Counted from the first letter of the stretch, positions 8,208 to 17,945 are shown. The stretch: DNA of 64,000 nt from Thermoplasmata archaeon (GCA_015063235.1 SUSW01000021.1:56185-120184), one strand, 5' to 3'. The notes: generated from the letters alone by a model not told the origin. Numbers and translations are program-made.

Positions 8208-9344
8208 TCACGCAGTGACCCTATCCTTGACAGCATCTATCAGCTCGGGAGCGAGACCGCATACGTTTATCAGGTACTTGGTCACGACTTCTTCCGGGTT
8301 GTAGTTGTCGAAGTTCATCTTGGACCAGTCCACACTGGTGTAATCGCCTATGTAATCATAGTTCTCGAACATCCATAGGTAACGGTCGATGTACATGAAG
8401 GCCACTGCTTCGTATTCGGGGGTGTCCTTCTCGAAGTGATAGTAGTTGCACATCGATGTCATGAAGTCCTCTCTGACCTCCTCATAGGTGGCGCCTGCCA
8501 AGGATTCAATCATGGCGCAGTAGAGTCCTGTACGGTCCTTTCCGAATGTGCAGAATATCCCGACGCTTCCTTCGGTATCCACCAGGGATTCGAAGACGAA
8601 ACGTGCCTGGTCTGGATGAGAGAGTACCGACGGGGACAGCGCGCTTGCATGTACCTTCCCTGCTTCGTATACCGACGTTGCGTATGCATCAGGCAATTCC
8701 TCGCAGCGCTCCTGGACCCTCTCCATGGTGAGATCGAAGCATATCAGGTTCTCGACGCCGAGCTCTCTGTAGTAATCATCGCAGTAATGTGCACGTTCGT
8801 TGTGGTGGTTCCAGGGGTTGGAAGAGCGGTAGAAGGTATCTTTCTTCAGATTGCCGCCGGAAAGTTCGCGGTAGTTCCCGAACTTCTGATCATCATCGTA
8901 ATCCGCACGTTTGTCGGTTGACCCGGCACGGTAGTTGGGAGTGAGCTTGTACAGATTGTCCTCCCCGATGACCTTCAGCTTAACAGTGGATCCTTCACCG
9001 ATCCCGGTCTCTTTCAAAAGGTCCCCTCCGTTAAGTGATAAGGATAGTCTCGAACTCCTCTCGCTGTAGGATACGCCCATGCTGAATGTGGCAATGCCGC
9101 TGTGCGAATCTGTGAAAACCGCGGTGTAATGTTTGTCGCCGTATGCGACATCCAGGTCGCATCCGAAGTATGCCCCTATGGATTCCATATCCTCCAGTGT
9201 CACATCCAGGTACAGCCCGTACCGCTCTCCTTTTACCAGAGTGGCTTCCAGAGTAGGTCTGTCATCGTGGATAGCATAGGCCACCAGAGTTGCTATGAGG
9301 ACGGCCAGGGCCGCGACCGCTGCGATCTTCATTCCGTTCTTCAT
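8208..9344 (-). CDS. Membrane-anchored or secreted tyrosine-phosphatase-family protein
   Basis: The C-terminal half carries the cysteine phosphatase P-loop CTFGKDRTG (CX5R), and the surrounding context matches the tyrosine phosphatase family related to bacterial PtpB/Y_phosphatase3. The N-terminus has Lys residues followed by a hydrophobic stretch (IAAVAALAVLIATLVAYAI), so it is probably exported or anchored, with the enzyme outside the membrane. Residues about 30-150 form a beta-rich domain I do not recognise. ATG 9344 is chosen because it places this segment at the N-terminus. The frame is open back to a GTG at 9503 overlapping the aminotransferase stop, which would add 53 residues of unlikely sequence. 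The substrate could be a phosphoprotein or a phospholipid. Confidence 0.78.
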   Translation of the reverse strand: MKNGMKIAAVAALAVLIATLVAYAIHDDRPTLEATLVKGERYGLYLDVTLEDMESIGAYFGCDLDVAYGDKHYTAVFTDSHSGIATFSMGVSYSERSSRLSLSLNGGDLLKETGIGEGSTVKLKVIGEDNLYKLTPNYRAGSTDKRADYDDDQKFGNYRELSGGNLKKDTFYRSSNPWNHHNERAHYCDDYYRELGVENLICFDLTMERVQERCEELPDAYATSVYEAGKVHASALSPSVLSHPDQARFVFESLVDTEGSVGIFCTFGKDRTGLYCAMIESLAGATYEEVREDFMTSMCNYYHFEKDTPEYEAVAFMYIDRYLWMFENYDYIGDYTSVDWSKMNFDNYNPEEVVTKYLINVCGLAPELIDAVKDRVTA

Positions 9345-9499
9345 ACAGGACAGAGTTACTTCTGAATTATTGACTTTTGTGCATCGGCAGCTCCATGATG
9401 CGAAGGAAATACGGCCGCTTAGGGAACTTCGCTGTCCGAGCATCATACGTTTACCTTCGGGATGAAGGTGAGATCTTCCGATGAAAAAGCTGCAAGGAC

Positions 9500-10708
9500 T
9501 CACTGCGTGTGTCTCTTGATGAATCTCTCGATCTTGTCGTAAGCCTCTTCTAATGTCGGTATCGGCGCAAGGAGGACTGACCTGAAGTGGTCCTGTCCGA
9601 ATTCCTCGCAGAATCCGCTTCCGTGCACCAGCACCACGCCTTCCTCTCTGATGAGGTCGACGACGAAGTCCTTATCCGTCTTCCACGGGGTCCCGGTAAG
9701 GTCTATCTTGGGGAACATGTAGAGGGCACCCTTTGCCCTTCTTGTGGAGATGCCGGGTATCTCGTTGAGCCTTTTGTAGCTGTAGTCCGCCCTCTCCTTG
9801 AGCTTCCTGTTCATCTCCACTATGTAGTCCTGAGGTCCCTGCAGGGATGCCTTAGCTGCGGCCTGGCAGGGGACGTTGGGGCATATCCTCGCCCTGAACT
9901 GCTTCATCATGCCTGTACGGATCTCGTCCATGAGCCCCTTTTCGTCCATGAAGTAGCAGTATCCCATCCTCCACCCGGGCATCAGGTTGACCTTGGAGAA
10001 TCCGTTAAGGATGATCCTGGGGACGTCCGGCTTAAGCCTGGATGCAGAATAGAACTCTCCGTCGAAGACGATCTTGTCGTAGATCTCGTCGGAAATGAGG
10101 GGGATATCATACTCGGCGGCGATGTCCCCGAACTCTATGATGTCCTTCTTGTCGTATACCGATCCGGTGGGGTTGTTTGGGTTGATCAGGATCATGGCCT
10201 TGGTCCTGTTGGTGATCCTCTTGCGGATCATATCCATGTCGGGCTTCCAGTCCTCTTCCTCGATCTGTCTGTATGGGACGGTCCTTCCCTCGTAGAAGTG
10301 TATGTATTGCATATAGGAGGGATACCCGGGACCGGGCACAAGGACCTCGTCCCCGGGTTCGAGGAAGGTACCCATCATCACGTTGATACACTCGCTGACT
10401 CCCGCGGTGACATACACGTCGTCCGTGCTGATTGCGATACCGTTCTTCTCGTATTCCCTCTTGACGATGGCGTCTCTAAGACTGAACTCGCCTTGGGAAT
10501 CTCCGTAGCCGTTGTCGACCTGATCGACGGCCTCCCTTAGCGTCTGTTTGAAGTATTCGGGCGTCTCGAAGTCCCACTTGTTGGGGTCGCCTATGTTGAG
10601 CCTTATGAGCTTCATCCCGGCCTTCTCGGCCTCGGCTGCGGGAACCGTCACCTCGCGGATGGCGTAATTCATTCCCAATGACCTTCTGGATGCCCTTATA
10701 GTCTTCAT
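9500..10708 (-). CDS. PLP-dependent aminotransferase, class I/II
   Basis: Fold-type I aminotransferase of the aspartate/alanine group, cytoplasmic, moving amino groups between an amino acid and a 2-oxoacid. Visible motifs are the N-terminal LNIGDPNKWDF, the substrate loop GPGYPSY, NPNNPTGSVY with the PLP-contacting Asn, SDEIYDKIVFDG with Asp and Tyr, and NGFSKVNLMPGWRMGY with the Schiff-base Lys and the phosphate-binding Arg. 402 aa is the full family length. An alanine- or aromatic/branched-chain-specific role cannot be settled from sequence. In this neighbourhood it could complete synthesis of amino acids from the 2-oxoacids made by VOR and IOR. It probably heads a minus-strand unit with the phosphatase and methyltransferase, though a 155-bp gap follows it. 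Confidence 0.9.
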   Translation of the reverse strand: MKTIRASRRSLGMNYAIREVTVPAAEAEKAGMKLIRLNIGDPNKWDFETPEYFKQTLREAVDQVDNGYGDSQGEFSLRDAIVKREYEKNGIAISTDDVYVTAGVSECINVMMGTFLEPGDEVLVPGPGYPSYMQYIHFYEGRTVPYRQIEEEDWKPDMDMIRKRITNRTKAMILINPNNPTGSVYDKKDIIEFGDIAAEYDIPLISDEIYDKIVFDGEFYSASRLKPDVPRIILNGFSKVNLMPGWRMGYCYFMDEKGLMDEIRTGMMKQFRARICPNVPCQAAAKASLQGPQDYIVEMNRKLKERADYSYKRLNEIPGISTRRAKGALYMFPKIDLTGTPWKTDKDFVVDLIREEGVVLVHGSGFCEEFGQDHFRSVLLAPIPTLEEAYDKIERFIKRHTQ

Positions 10709-10764
10709 ATTATCGAAACCGTTCAGTTCCTATCCTGTATTAATAGTTAGACCATTCACCGAAC

Positions 10765-11607
10765 TTATACCAGGCTGTATCTGGCATCCTTGAAAGTTCC
10801 TAGCTTCTCGATCTTGTTCTGCTCCATCAGGTCGGACAGGACCACGTCTGCGGTCCTTATGCTCACATCCGGTATGCACGCGCATATCTCCCTCTTCTTG
10901 ACCGGTTCCGGGGACGTCTCGATTATGTGGAGGATCCTGTCCCTCTTCTTCATCTTGTGGTTGTTCACCAGAGGATATCTGCGGTCCAGCTCTTTGTAGC
11001 TTGCCATCAGTGCCTCCAACATCGGTATGCTCTCATCGAGGCCCACGTATAGTTCCGCTTTGTACCCGTTTTTAAGGAGGAGGAGGGTGGTAAGCAATGA
11101 CTTCATCCTCTTGTTGCCGTCTCTGAAGGGCGCTACCCTTGAGAACTGGTCGAGGATGCGCGGAATGTATGCGAGGGCCTCGGTGGTCTGTGATTTGTAA
11201 TCTCCGAACAGGATTTCCATAGCCGCATCGGATCCGTTAAGGAACTTCCCCTTCTCGCACAGGAGGTCGGAGAACAGTATGCGGTGGATGCTGAGAAGGC
11301 TCTTCTCATCGAAATCCAGATTCTCGTATTCTCTGATGATCAGGCACAGGGCTTTGTCGTACCCTGCTATGATGTGTTCGTTGTGTGTTTTCGGTTCGTC
11401 ACCGTCTATGATTGCTCTGATGCGGGTCTCCGTTACCGGAATGCTTTCGGTATCGTGCAGCATCGCGTTCGCTACTCTGGCTTCTTTCTGGGCAGCTTTG
11501 AGCTCCTTACTGTAGAACGAGCCCCTGATCCCATCCAAAGCACTCACGGTCCAGACCTCTTTCATGAGGTCGAAGTCCGCCTTGTTTAGAGATTCATTCG
11601 TCAGCAT
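10765..11607 (-). CDS. Fic-domain protein lacking the catalytic His, with C-terminal winged helix
   Basis: The central region matches the Fic fold, with an active-site loop reading VAPFRDGNKRMKSLL. The family pattern is HPFxDGNxR, so Ala replaces the catalytic His while the phosphate-binding DGNKR remains. AMP transfer by the usual mechanism is therefore unlikely. The last 70 residues (KKREICACIPDVSIRTADVV and around) look like a winged-helix DNA-binding domain, as in many Fic proteins. A regulatory or nucleotide-sensing role is possible. The ATG at 11607 is preceded by a TATA box (CTTTTTATAG, about 11637-11647). It is divergent from the ribonucleotide reductase gene and is not linked to a visible antitoxin. 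Confidence 0.75.
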   Translation of the reverse strand: MLTNESLNKADFDLMKEVWTVSALDGIRGSFYSKELKAAQKEARVANAMLHDTESIPVTETRIRAIIDGDEPKTHNEHIIAGYDKALCLIIREYENLDFDEKSLLSIHRILFSDLLCEKGKFLNGSDAAMEILFGDYKSQTTEALAYIPRILDQFSRVAPFRDGNKRMKSLLTTLLLLKNGYKAELYVGLDESIPMLEALMASYKELDRRYPLVNNHKMKKRDRILHIIETSPEPVKKREICACIPDVSIRTADVVLSDLMEQNKIEKLGTFKDARYSLV

Positions 11608-11924
11608 TGTATCAATTTCTATATAGTTTTCTTACTATAAAAAGCTATTTTTTAGTAAGTAAATTTTGTTTACACCTGCACATTGGCTGCTCAATCGTAA
11701 GTACCGGATCCGTTCGATAATTGCAATTCCGGGCCGATTCTCGGACATTGAAAAACGTAAGTTCCTCTTCGTCCGAAGGCGATGAATAAACGTTCGTGCT
11801 AAACAAAATCAACGTTGTTTTGGATAATTGGATTATACATCCAAGAAGAATTATTATACGCTCAGTTCTTCACTGGAAAGGCTGAATTGTTGCAGGCATT
11901 TTCCTGCAAGGTTGGGGGAAAAAC
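11608..11924. promoter_or_regulatory. Divergent intergenic region between the Fic gene and nrdJ
   Basis: This AT-rich region of 317 bp has no gene. It holds the TATA box of the Fic gene near 11640 (minus), an imperfect inverted repeat GTAAA-ttttg-TTTAC (about 11660-11674), and the nrdJ TATA box AATTATTATAC at about 11849-11859 (plus). GGGGG just before the ATG at 11925 acts as ribosome binding site. I see no recognisable riboswitch. Confidence 0.45.
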
Positions 11925-14156
11925 ATGGAGATTACAGATTGGCTCGGAGAGAACAATCAACTGGGAATTGATATCTGGACGAAGAAGTACTGTTACGAAA
12001 ACGAGACGTTCGAACAATGGCTTGACCGTATCAGTGCTGGCAACAGCGATATAAGGGAGATGATCAAGCAGCAGAAGTTCCTCTTTGGAGGGAGGATTCT
12101 GGCCAACAGGGGTCTTGAGAAGACCGGGAGGAAGATCACCCTTTCCAACTGTTACGTTCTGACTCCGCCAGAGGATTCGATTGAATCGATTTTCGACACG
12201 GCGGGAAAGCTTGCCCGTACATTTAGTTACGGGGGAGGAGCGGGTATAGATATCTCCAAGCTGGCACCTCGCGGTGCGAAGATCAACAATACGGCTTCTC
12301 AGACCTCCGGTGCAGTCTCTTTCACCGATCTCTTCTCCATGGTCACCGGACTCATCGGTCAGCACGGACGCCGCGGAGCGCTTATGCTCACCATCTCATG
12401 CGACCATCCCGACCTTGAGGAATTCATGAACGTAAAGACGGATCTCGAGAGGGTCACCAAGGCAAATATGTCCATCCGTGTAACAAACGAGTTCATGGGA
12501 TGTGTCAAGCAGAGGACCATGTTCACACAGAAGTTCGACCGTCCCGAGAGCGGAGAGCAGATCAGGAAGCAGCTTAATGCGGCCGAGTTCTTCGAGAGGC
12601 TCTGCTACACCAACTGGGATTTCGGAGAGCCAGGATGCCTCTATTGGGACAGGATATCCAGCTGGAACCTCCTCAGCGAATTCCCCAACTATTCATACGC
12701 AGGTACCAACCCATGTGCCGAGGAACCCCTCCCTGCCGGAGGAAGCTGTCTTCTCGGCAGCCTCAATCTAGCCAAGTTCGTCAAGGATGGCAGATTCCTC
12801 AACGATGAGTTCGTCCAGGCGGTCAGGATATGCGTGCGCGGACTGAACGATGTCCTCGAAGAGGGTCTCCCCCTGCATCCATTGGAGGAGCAGAGGAATT
12901 CCGTGAGGGAGTGGAGGCAGATCGGACTCGGAATCATGGGTCTCGCCGATATGCTCATAGAGCTGGGATACACCTTCGGATCCGAGGAATCGATTACATT
13001 CTGCGACAAGCTCGGAAAGCTCATGGCGGACACCGCAATGAACGAGTCCGCACTCATCGCGAAGGAGAAGGGAATGTTCGAGAAATGCGTTCCCGAGCAG
13101 ATTATCGCTTCGCCCTACTTCAAGGCGAACGCCTCTCCCGAGACCACAGAGCTCGTTAAGCAGTACGGACTCAGGAACTCCCAGCTGCTGACCATCGCAC
13201 CCACCGGTACGCTCTCCACCATGCTAGGGATCTCCGGAGGAATAGAACCCATCTTCGCACTCTCCTACGAGAGGAGGACGACATCCCTCAACGGGGACCA
13301 GGATAAGTACTACAAGGTGTACACGCCCATCGTACAGGCATACATGGACAAGCACCTCGATATCAAGGATGAGAAGGACCTCCCCGAGAGGTTCGTCACC
13401 GCACAGAGCCTGGATTACAAAAAGAGAATCGATATGCAGGCTACATGGCAGAAGCACATCGATGCTTCCATCTCCTCCACCGTCAACCTTCCTGAGCAAT
13501 TCCCTGAGAAGGATGTCTACAACATTTACATGTACGCGTGGGAGTCTGGATGTAAGGGAATCACAGTCTTCCGTGACGGATGCAAGCGTCTCGGTATCCT
13601 CTCTACCAAGGAGAGCAAGAAGACCGAGGAGGAACAGCCTAAGGAAGAGAAGAGAGGTGTCGTCGATGTAGTTGATGACAACGTCATCGGAAAGAAGAGG
13701 AAGCTGATGACCGGATGCGGTTCTCTGCATTGCACAGCATTTTTCAACCCTAATACCGGAGAGCTGATGGAGGCATATCTCAACAAGGGATCAACCGGAG
13801 GATGTAACAACTTCATGGTAGGTCTCTCCAGGATGATCTCTCTCGCAGCGAGGTCGGGATGCGGCATCGAGGCGATCGTTGATCAGCTCAAATCCACCGG
13901 ATCATGCCCCTCATACGTCGTAAGGACTCACACGAAGAGGGATACAAGCATGGGTTCATGCTGTCCTATGGCCGTCGGGTGGGCACTTACCGATATGTAC
14001 AAGGAAATGCAGGCACAGCTCAAAGGCGTGAAAGCCGAAGAGCCCGAGGAAAAGAAGAGGGAGATCATCAACCCCTGTCCCAAGTGCGGTGCCGAACTGG
14101 AGTTCCAGGGCGGATGCAACGTCTGTAAATCCTGCGGATGGACCAAGTGCGAGTGA
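11925..14156 (+). CDS. nrdJ: Adenosylcobalamin-dependent (class II) ribonucleoside-diphosphate reductase
   Basis: Makes deoxyribonucleotides with a B12-generated radical and does not need oxygen. Motifs are LSNCYVL (first redox Cys), FSYGGGAGIDIS, the active-site NPCAEEPLP loop with the radical Cys and Glu, and APTGTLSTMLGISGGIEP. The C-terminal part has a TSCPD-type domain (TGCGSLHCTAFFNP to STGGCNNFM) and ends in a zinc-ribbon-like CPKCGAEL...CNVCKSCGWTKC. It has a length of 743 aa and no partner R2 subunit, as expected for class II. The transcript starts after the TATA box near 11850. A 10-bp hairpin terminator follows at 14204-14227. It stands alone between divergent and convergent neighbours. 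Confidence 0.93.
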   Translation: MEITDWLGENNQLGIDIWTKKYCYENETFEQWLDRISAGNSDIREMIKQQKFLFGGRILANRGLEKTGRKITLSNCYVLTPPEDSIESIFDTAGKLARTFSYGGGAGIDISKLAPRGAKINNTASQTSGAVSFTDLFSMVTGLIGQHGRRGALMLTISCDHPDLEEFMNVKTDLERVTKANMSIRVTNEFMGCVKQRTMFTQKFDRPESGEQIRKQLNAAEFFERLCYTNWDFGEPGCLYWDRISSWNLLSEFPNYSYAGTNPCAEEPLPAGGSCLLGSLNLAKFVKDGRFLNDEFVQAVRICVRGLNDVLEEGLPLHPLEEQRNSVREWRQIGLGIMGLADMLIELGYTFGSEESITFCDKLGKLMADTAMNESALIAKEKGMFEKCVPEQIIASPYFKANASPETTELVKQYGLRNSQLLTIAPTGTLSTMLGISGGIEPIFALSYERRTTSLNGDQDKYYKVYTPIVQAYMDKHLDIKDEKDLPERFVTAQSLDYKKRIDMQATWQKHIDASISSTVNLPEQFPEKDVYNIYMYAWESGCKGITVFRDGCKRLGILSTKESKKTEEEQPKEEKRGVVDVVDDNVIGKKRKLMTGCGSLHCTAFFNPNTGELMEAYLNKGSTGGCNNFMVGLSRMISLAARSGCGIEAIVDQLKSTGSCPSYVVRTHTKRDTSMGSCCPMAVGWALTDMYKEMQAQLKGVKAEEPEEKKREIINPCPKCGAELEFQGGCNVCKSCGWTKCE

Positions 14157-14203
14157 TCGTTGAAAGCCTGAAAGAATTTCAACAACGAGTGCTGCAAACA
14201 ACA

Positions 14204-14227
14204 TCGATAGGGCTCAGGCCCTATCGA
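14204..14227. terminator. Hairpin terminator between nrdJ and the convergent Tad-like genes
   Basis: Perfect 10-bp stem TCGATAGGGC-tcag-GCCCTATCGA between two convergent genes, followed on the plus strand by GTCCCATTTTAAA. Confidence 0.7.
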
Positions 14228-14235
14228 GTCCCATT

Positions 14236-15621
14236 TTAAATCTGGATGATGCTGCAGGCTGTGAATGTCAGCAGCGATACAGGGCAGATAAGGCAGAACC
14301 TCCATATCATATCCCTAATCCCAGATTCCTCCCCGAGGCTGGAGATCAGCACGGATATCAGTGCTGAGAGCTCTACAAGATAGATATCCATCATCATCGT
14401 GGTACCTTCGAAAGTGAATCCGCCGTTTATCCTGGATAATGGTTCAAGCATGGATATGCTCATTCCCAGTACAAGAGGGGCGAAGATCATTGCGGTTCCC
14501 AGCATCATGTCTGTGGTAGATTTTAGCTTGACTTTGATGTTCCTCTTTGTCACGTTCCTGCTCTGCATCTGTCTCCCGAGAGTTATGGCCAGTCTGCTCG
14601 CATCATCCGGATCCTTCGAGGAGCATGATGCGATGCTGCAAAGTGATGTTGAGACTTCCGGCGATGTAGGGCCTACAGCATGTCTGATGGCCGAATGAAC
14701 ATCTCCTCTGCACAGACAATATTCCCTTTCCAGGTTATCGGCAATAATCCTGCAGTCTTCGTTGGAGGAAATTGCATCGACGGATGCCTTCTCGAAGTTG
14801 AATCCGGACAGCATCCTGTTGCCGATGTCGAACACCATGTCCATCAGTGACTGTTCGTTCTTCCTGCGACACGATTCCGAATGCATGAGTCTGGACATCG
14901 TCAGCGCAGTTATCACGCATGCAGGACCTACGGCTACGAGAAATAGGAAATCACGGCTTCCACCCATCACCATATAGGCAAAAGACAGAGGTATGGAGAT
15001 CATCAGAGGTAATGCCATTTTGATGTTGCTCATACTTTCGTTCTGCTTAAGGAAAGGGTTGCGGTTTCTGATGAACAGGGTCATCATAAGGAGGCAGGAA
15101 GGGACGGCCGCCAAGGTGATTATCATGAGTATGCCGCGGTTTATCCCGGCAGACCCGAACATACCACCTATGCTGAGCATCGGGAGTATGCTCATCAGGA
15201 TCATAGGTACCATAATCCCGATCCCGAAGATCATCATGCAGGGTATCGTCAGCGAAGCGCCGTAGGATTCTCCCATCTCGGCTATGGATTCCAGGGCCGA
15301 ATCCGAAGCATCTCTAAGCAGTCTGTCCCGGGTCTCTGAATCCGCAGACTCGGCCGCCGATAGGATCATAAGCACGGAGCGCCCGTATCCAGCTGACTCT
15401 GGGGGGAGGTCCGTCATCCGTGATGACAGCCCCTTGATGAGCGAAACCGTTCCTTTTGAATCAGCCAGTCTGACGACCTCCCGGAAGATCGATTTCGAAA
15501 GATTCGGACCTTCTTCGGCCACATTCCTTATGGCCGTGTCTATCGATCCTCCCGATTGCACGACAGCCGTCATCATCCCTATGACTGTGGGGCACTCGTT
15601 CATAAGTCTGAGCCCGTTCAT
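14236..15621 (-). CDS. Type II secretion F-domain membrane protein (TadB/TadC or FlaJ-like)
   Basis: Inner-membrane platform of an archaeal type IV pilus or Tad-like system. Two T2SSF-type cytoplasmic helical domains are seen (about residues 10-135 and 255-385), each followed by membrane segments. Hydrophobic helices include SLTIPCMMIFGIGIMVPMIL, ILMIITLAAVPSCLLMMTLF, PLMISIPLSFAYMVM, a segment near LVAVGPACVI, and three more in the C-terminal 90 residues. It partners the ATPase encoded just upstream: the ATG of this gene overlaps the ATPase TGA (ATGA at 15618-15621). At 461 aa it is the length of a two-domain FlaJ/PilC-like protein, which suggests TadB and TadC functions are joined. Confidence 0.82.
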   Translation of the reverse strand: MNGLRLMNECPTVIGMMTAVVQSGGSIDTAIRNVAEEGPNLSKSIFREVVRLADSKGTVSLIKGLSSRMTDLPPESAGYGRSVLMILSAAESADSETRDRLLRDASDSALESIAEMGESYGASLTIPCMMIFGIGIMVPMILMSILPMLSIGGMFGSAGINRGILMIITLAAVPSCLLMMTLFIRNRNPFLKQNESMSNIKMALPLMISIPLSFAYMVMGGSRDFLFLVAVGPACVITALTMSRLMHSESCRRKNEQSLMDMVFDIGNRMLSGFNFEKASVDAISSNEDCRIIADNLEREYCLCRGDVHSAIRHAVGPTSPEVSTSLCSIASCSSKDPDDASRLAITLGRQMQSRNVTKRNIKVKLKSTTDMMLGTAMIFAPLVLGMSISMLEPLSRINGGFTFEGTTMMMDIYLVELSALISVLISSLGEESGIRDMIWRFCLICPVSLLTFTACSIIQI

Positions 15622-17324
15622 CAGTTCAGCTCCTTAATACCGATCCTCTTTCTGAGGATTGCCGTAACGCCTTCTGCTGTATTCGAATCGATGTTCTCCG
15701 AGAGGATCTCGTTGGCTATCAGTATCCACTCGGGCCCTAGGTATGATTCGTCGATTTTCCCCGCCTCTGCCAGAAGGGATCTCATCATCCCTCTTGCTGC
15801 TATCTCCTTGCCTGTCTCCCTTTTCCCCATCTGGGATGTTCTCATCAAACGCAGCATCAGAGGCGACTCGGTCAGCTTGGCCGTATCAGAGATGTCGATG
15901 AATTCCCCGGGAGTCTTCCCGGTACAGACCATCTCGTTCATTCTGCGAATCAGCCTTCCGCTGAACCTGTCCCTCACGGTTCCCACGGTTACCACCACGT
16001 CAGTTGCCATGAATGCATCGGGCGTGACTCCCATGTCGTTCACGACCCTCATGTACACGGACTCGGCGGAATCGCCGTGAATGGTCCCCATCACCGAACT
16101 CCCTGCACGTCCCGCCCTCATGCTTTGATACAGGGTGCGGGCTTCTTCTCCGCGGACCTCCCCCAGCACTATTGATGATTCTCCCATCCTAAGAGAGACT
16201 CTCAGAGCTTCATCGGTCCGGGATTGCTGGTCTCCTCCTATCCTGTCATCCACAAGGATGGATTGGACCTTGTAGCCTACCTTCCTCATCTGTTCGCAGT
16301 TCAGTTCGGGCGTATCCTCGATCACTAATTGCCTGGTCTCCTTCCGGTTCTCCATCATGAGTGCTGACAGTAGTGAGGTCTTTCCAGCTCCTCTCGGTCC
16401 GCATATCAGTAATGTAGAACGGTTGTCCACGAGGAACGAAAGAATTCCTGCGGCCTTCGGATCTATGGCGCCGCCGTATATCAGCCTGCTCAGCGTCCAT
16501 GGCCTTACGGAATGTTTCCTGATGGCCACGGCATCGCCCAAGGGGCTCATGGGATAGCCTATTATCGTGGCCCTGGCATCGAATTCCGGCACATCGGTCT
16601 CCAGCACCGGGTTGGATTGGCTGAACCTCAGCCCGCTGTGCCTCTTGAGGATATGGATCAGATTCGAGATCTCATGGGATTCCGCCATAAGGTTGGTCCT
16701 GCATCTTATGTGGGAGTTCACCCCTTTCACCCCGTTCAGAGTGACATATATGGCATTGGAATCGCAGGGTGCATCCACATAGATGTCCTCGATATGCGGG
16801 TCCGTCAGAAGTATCTCGAATATGCCTGACCCGACCGAGTATCTGTACACGATAGCACAGATGTCATCGACCAGATGCTCTATGTTCGAATCCGGGTACA
16901 GGCCTTTGATCTCATCCAGACGGTCCACCACCATAGATCTGGCCATGCCCATCACAGAATCTCTGTCGAGCCTTCCGCCTTCTCTGCGGTAGGTGTCGCG
17001 AACCTTCTCGATTATCTCCCTGACCAAAGCGTTGAGTTCGTCCGGATAGCCGTATTCAAGCGGCGAGACTGAGTATTCTATCTCTCCGCTCATGAGCGGT
17101 CCCACGGACACCCCGCAGTACGGAGTGCGGTAAGTTGCCATGGGATTGAAATCATCCGAAGGCGGCATCACCCAGCAGTCCGTATAGGAGGGTTTCATTC
17201 TGAGATCCTTCCGAATCATCTCCGAGTATATCCCCATGAACCCTTCTGGTTCCGGTTCCTTCCCTCCGGCCACTGGTTTAGGATCCACATCCCCCAACCT
17301 GAAAGACGCCACCTTCGGCCCCAA
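15621..17324 (-). CDS. Type II/IV secretion system ATPase (TadA/VirB11/FlaI-like)
   Basis: Cytoplasmic hexameric ATPase that drives pilus assembly or secretion. Walker A is LLICGPRGAGKTSLLS. The Asp box is LVIEDTPEL, Walker B is SSIVLGEVRGEE, and the His box is GTIHGDSAES. The N-terminal 250 residues are the usual membrane-proximal domain. The start is TTG 17324, four bases after the preceding gene, with GGGGTGAG as ribosome binding site overlapping that gene's stop. The next good ATG would cut into the N-terminal domain. It is the middle gene of a three-gene minus-strand unit (zinc protein, ATPase, T2SSF protein). Confidence 0.88.
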   Translation of the reverse strand: MGPKVASFRLGDVDPKPVAGGKEPEPEGFMGIYSEMIRKDLRMKPSYTDCWVMPPSDDFNPMATYRTPYCGVSVGPLMSGEIEYSVSPLEYGYPDELNALVREIIEKVRDTYRREGGRLDRDSVMGMARSMVVDRLDEIKGLYPDSNIEHLVDDICAIVYRYSVGSGIFEILLTDPHIEDIYVDAPCDSNAIYVTLNGVKGVNSHIRCRTNLMAESHEISNLIHILKRHSGLRFSQSNPVLETDVPEFDARATIIGYPMSPLGDAVAIRKHSVRPWTLSRLIYGGAIDPKAAGILSFLVDNRSTLLICGPRGAGKTSLLSALMMENRKETRQLVIEDTPELNCEQMRKVGYKVQSILVDDRIGGDQQSRTDEALRVSLRMGESSIVLGEVRGEEARTLYQSMRAGRAGSSVMGTIHGDSAESVYMRVVNDMGVTPDAFMATDVVVTVGTVRDRFSGRLIRRMNEMVCTGKTPGEFIDISDTAKLTESPLMLRLMRTSQMGKRETGKEIAARGMMRSLLAEAGKIDESYLGPEWILIANEILSENIDSNTAEGVTAILRKRIGIKELN

Positions 17325-17328
17325 TCTC

Positions 17329-17832
17329 TCACCCCGACATGTTACCGACGATCCTGTCGATATCGGACTGCAGCTGTTCCATGGCTATTATCGAGGACCT
17401 AATGCAATCCGAGCACTCCTCGTTCTGTCCTTCCTGGTCCAGTCTGGACATCATGTCAGCGAACGGCAGTTCCGGGAACTCGTCCCAAAGGTCGTTCATC
17501 ACCACTGCTCTGGATACGTTGCATCTCTTGCATCTGAAGGCATCGTTCTCAGGAGGCAGTGACCATCTTCTCAGCGACGATATGTTCCTGATCACATTGG
17601 CGGTCTTACCGGATATCTCGATATCCTTTCCGGTCCTGAGGATTATCCGTTCGACCCCGCCCAGTTCGGACATGTTGTTCACCATGCATCTGAGGCATTC
17701 CTTGGAGGCAGGTTCGGGTGTGAATCCGCATCCTAGACAGTCGATGACCATCGCATTCCTATCCATCCTGGCTACTGCCGTGGACTTCCTGCCCAATGCT
17801 CTCTCCAGAAGATCCTTCAAATTCTGTACCAT
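17329..17832 (-). CDS. Small zinc-binding protein upstream of the Tad-like ATPase
   Basis: Unrecognised protein of 167 aa with several Cys pairs likely to bind zinc: CLGCGF and CLRC in the N-terminal third, CKRC near the middle and CSDC near the C-terminus. No membrane segment. ATG 17832 is used because the longer frame would start with TTG at 17880 and add 16 unconvincing residues. It ends four bases before the ATPase start and the two are coupled through a shared GGGGTGAG. As the first gene of the secretion unit it may be a regulator or assembly factor. This is inferred from position only. Confidence 0.65.
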   Translation of the reverse strand: MVQNLKDLLERALGRKSTAVARMDRNAMVIDCLGCGFTPEPASKECLRCMVNNMSELGGVERIILRTGKDIEISGKTANVIRNISSLRRWSLPPENDAFRCKRCNVSRAVVMNDLWDEFPELPFADMMSRLDQEGQNEECSDCIRSSIIAMEQLQSDIDRIVGNMSG

Positions 17833-17945
17833 GACCCTATGTACTCCGGGGCATTGATAAAGGCGACCGCTGCAGTTCAATTTGCAAATCGCTCGTCGCC
17901 TCTAGAGTCAAAAGTCATTTATCTGCTGGGCGGATAGCAGTCCCT

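Noticed and set aside
8436..8921. Long plus-strand open frame over the phosphatase gene
   Set aside because: It is antisense to a gene with clear phosphatase motifs and has no promoter or homology. The same applies to other long antisense frames such as 9587-10540, 29403-30854, 38623-40008 and 49825-50835.
11608..11924. Cobalamin riboswitch in front of the B12-dependent reductase
   Set aside because: No B12-box-like sequence or matching fold seen. The region looks like ordinary divergent promoters.
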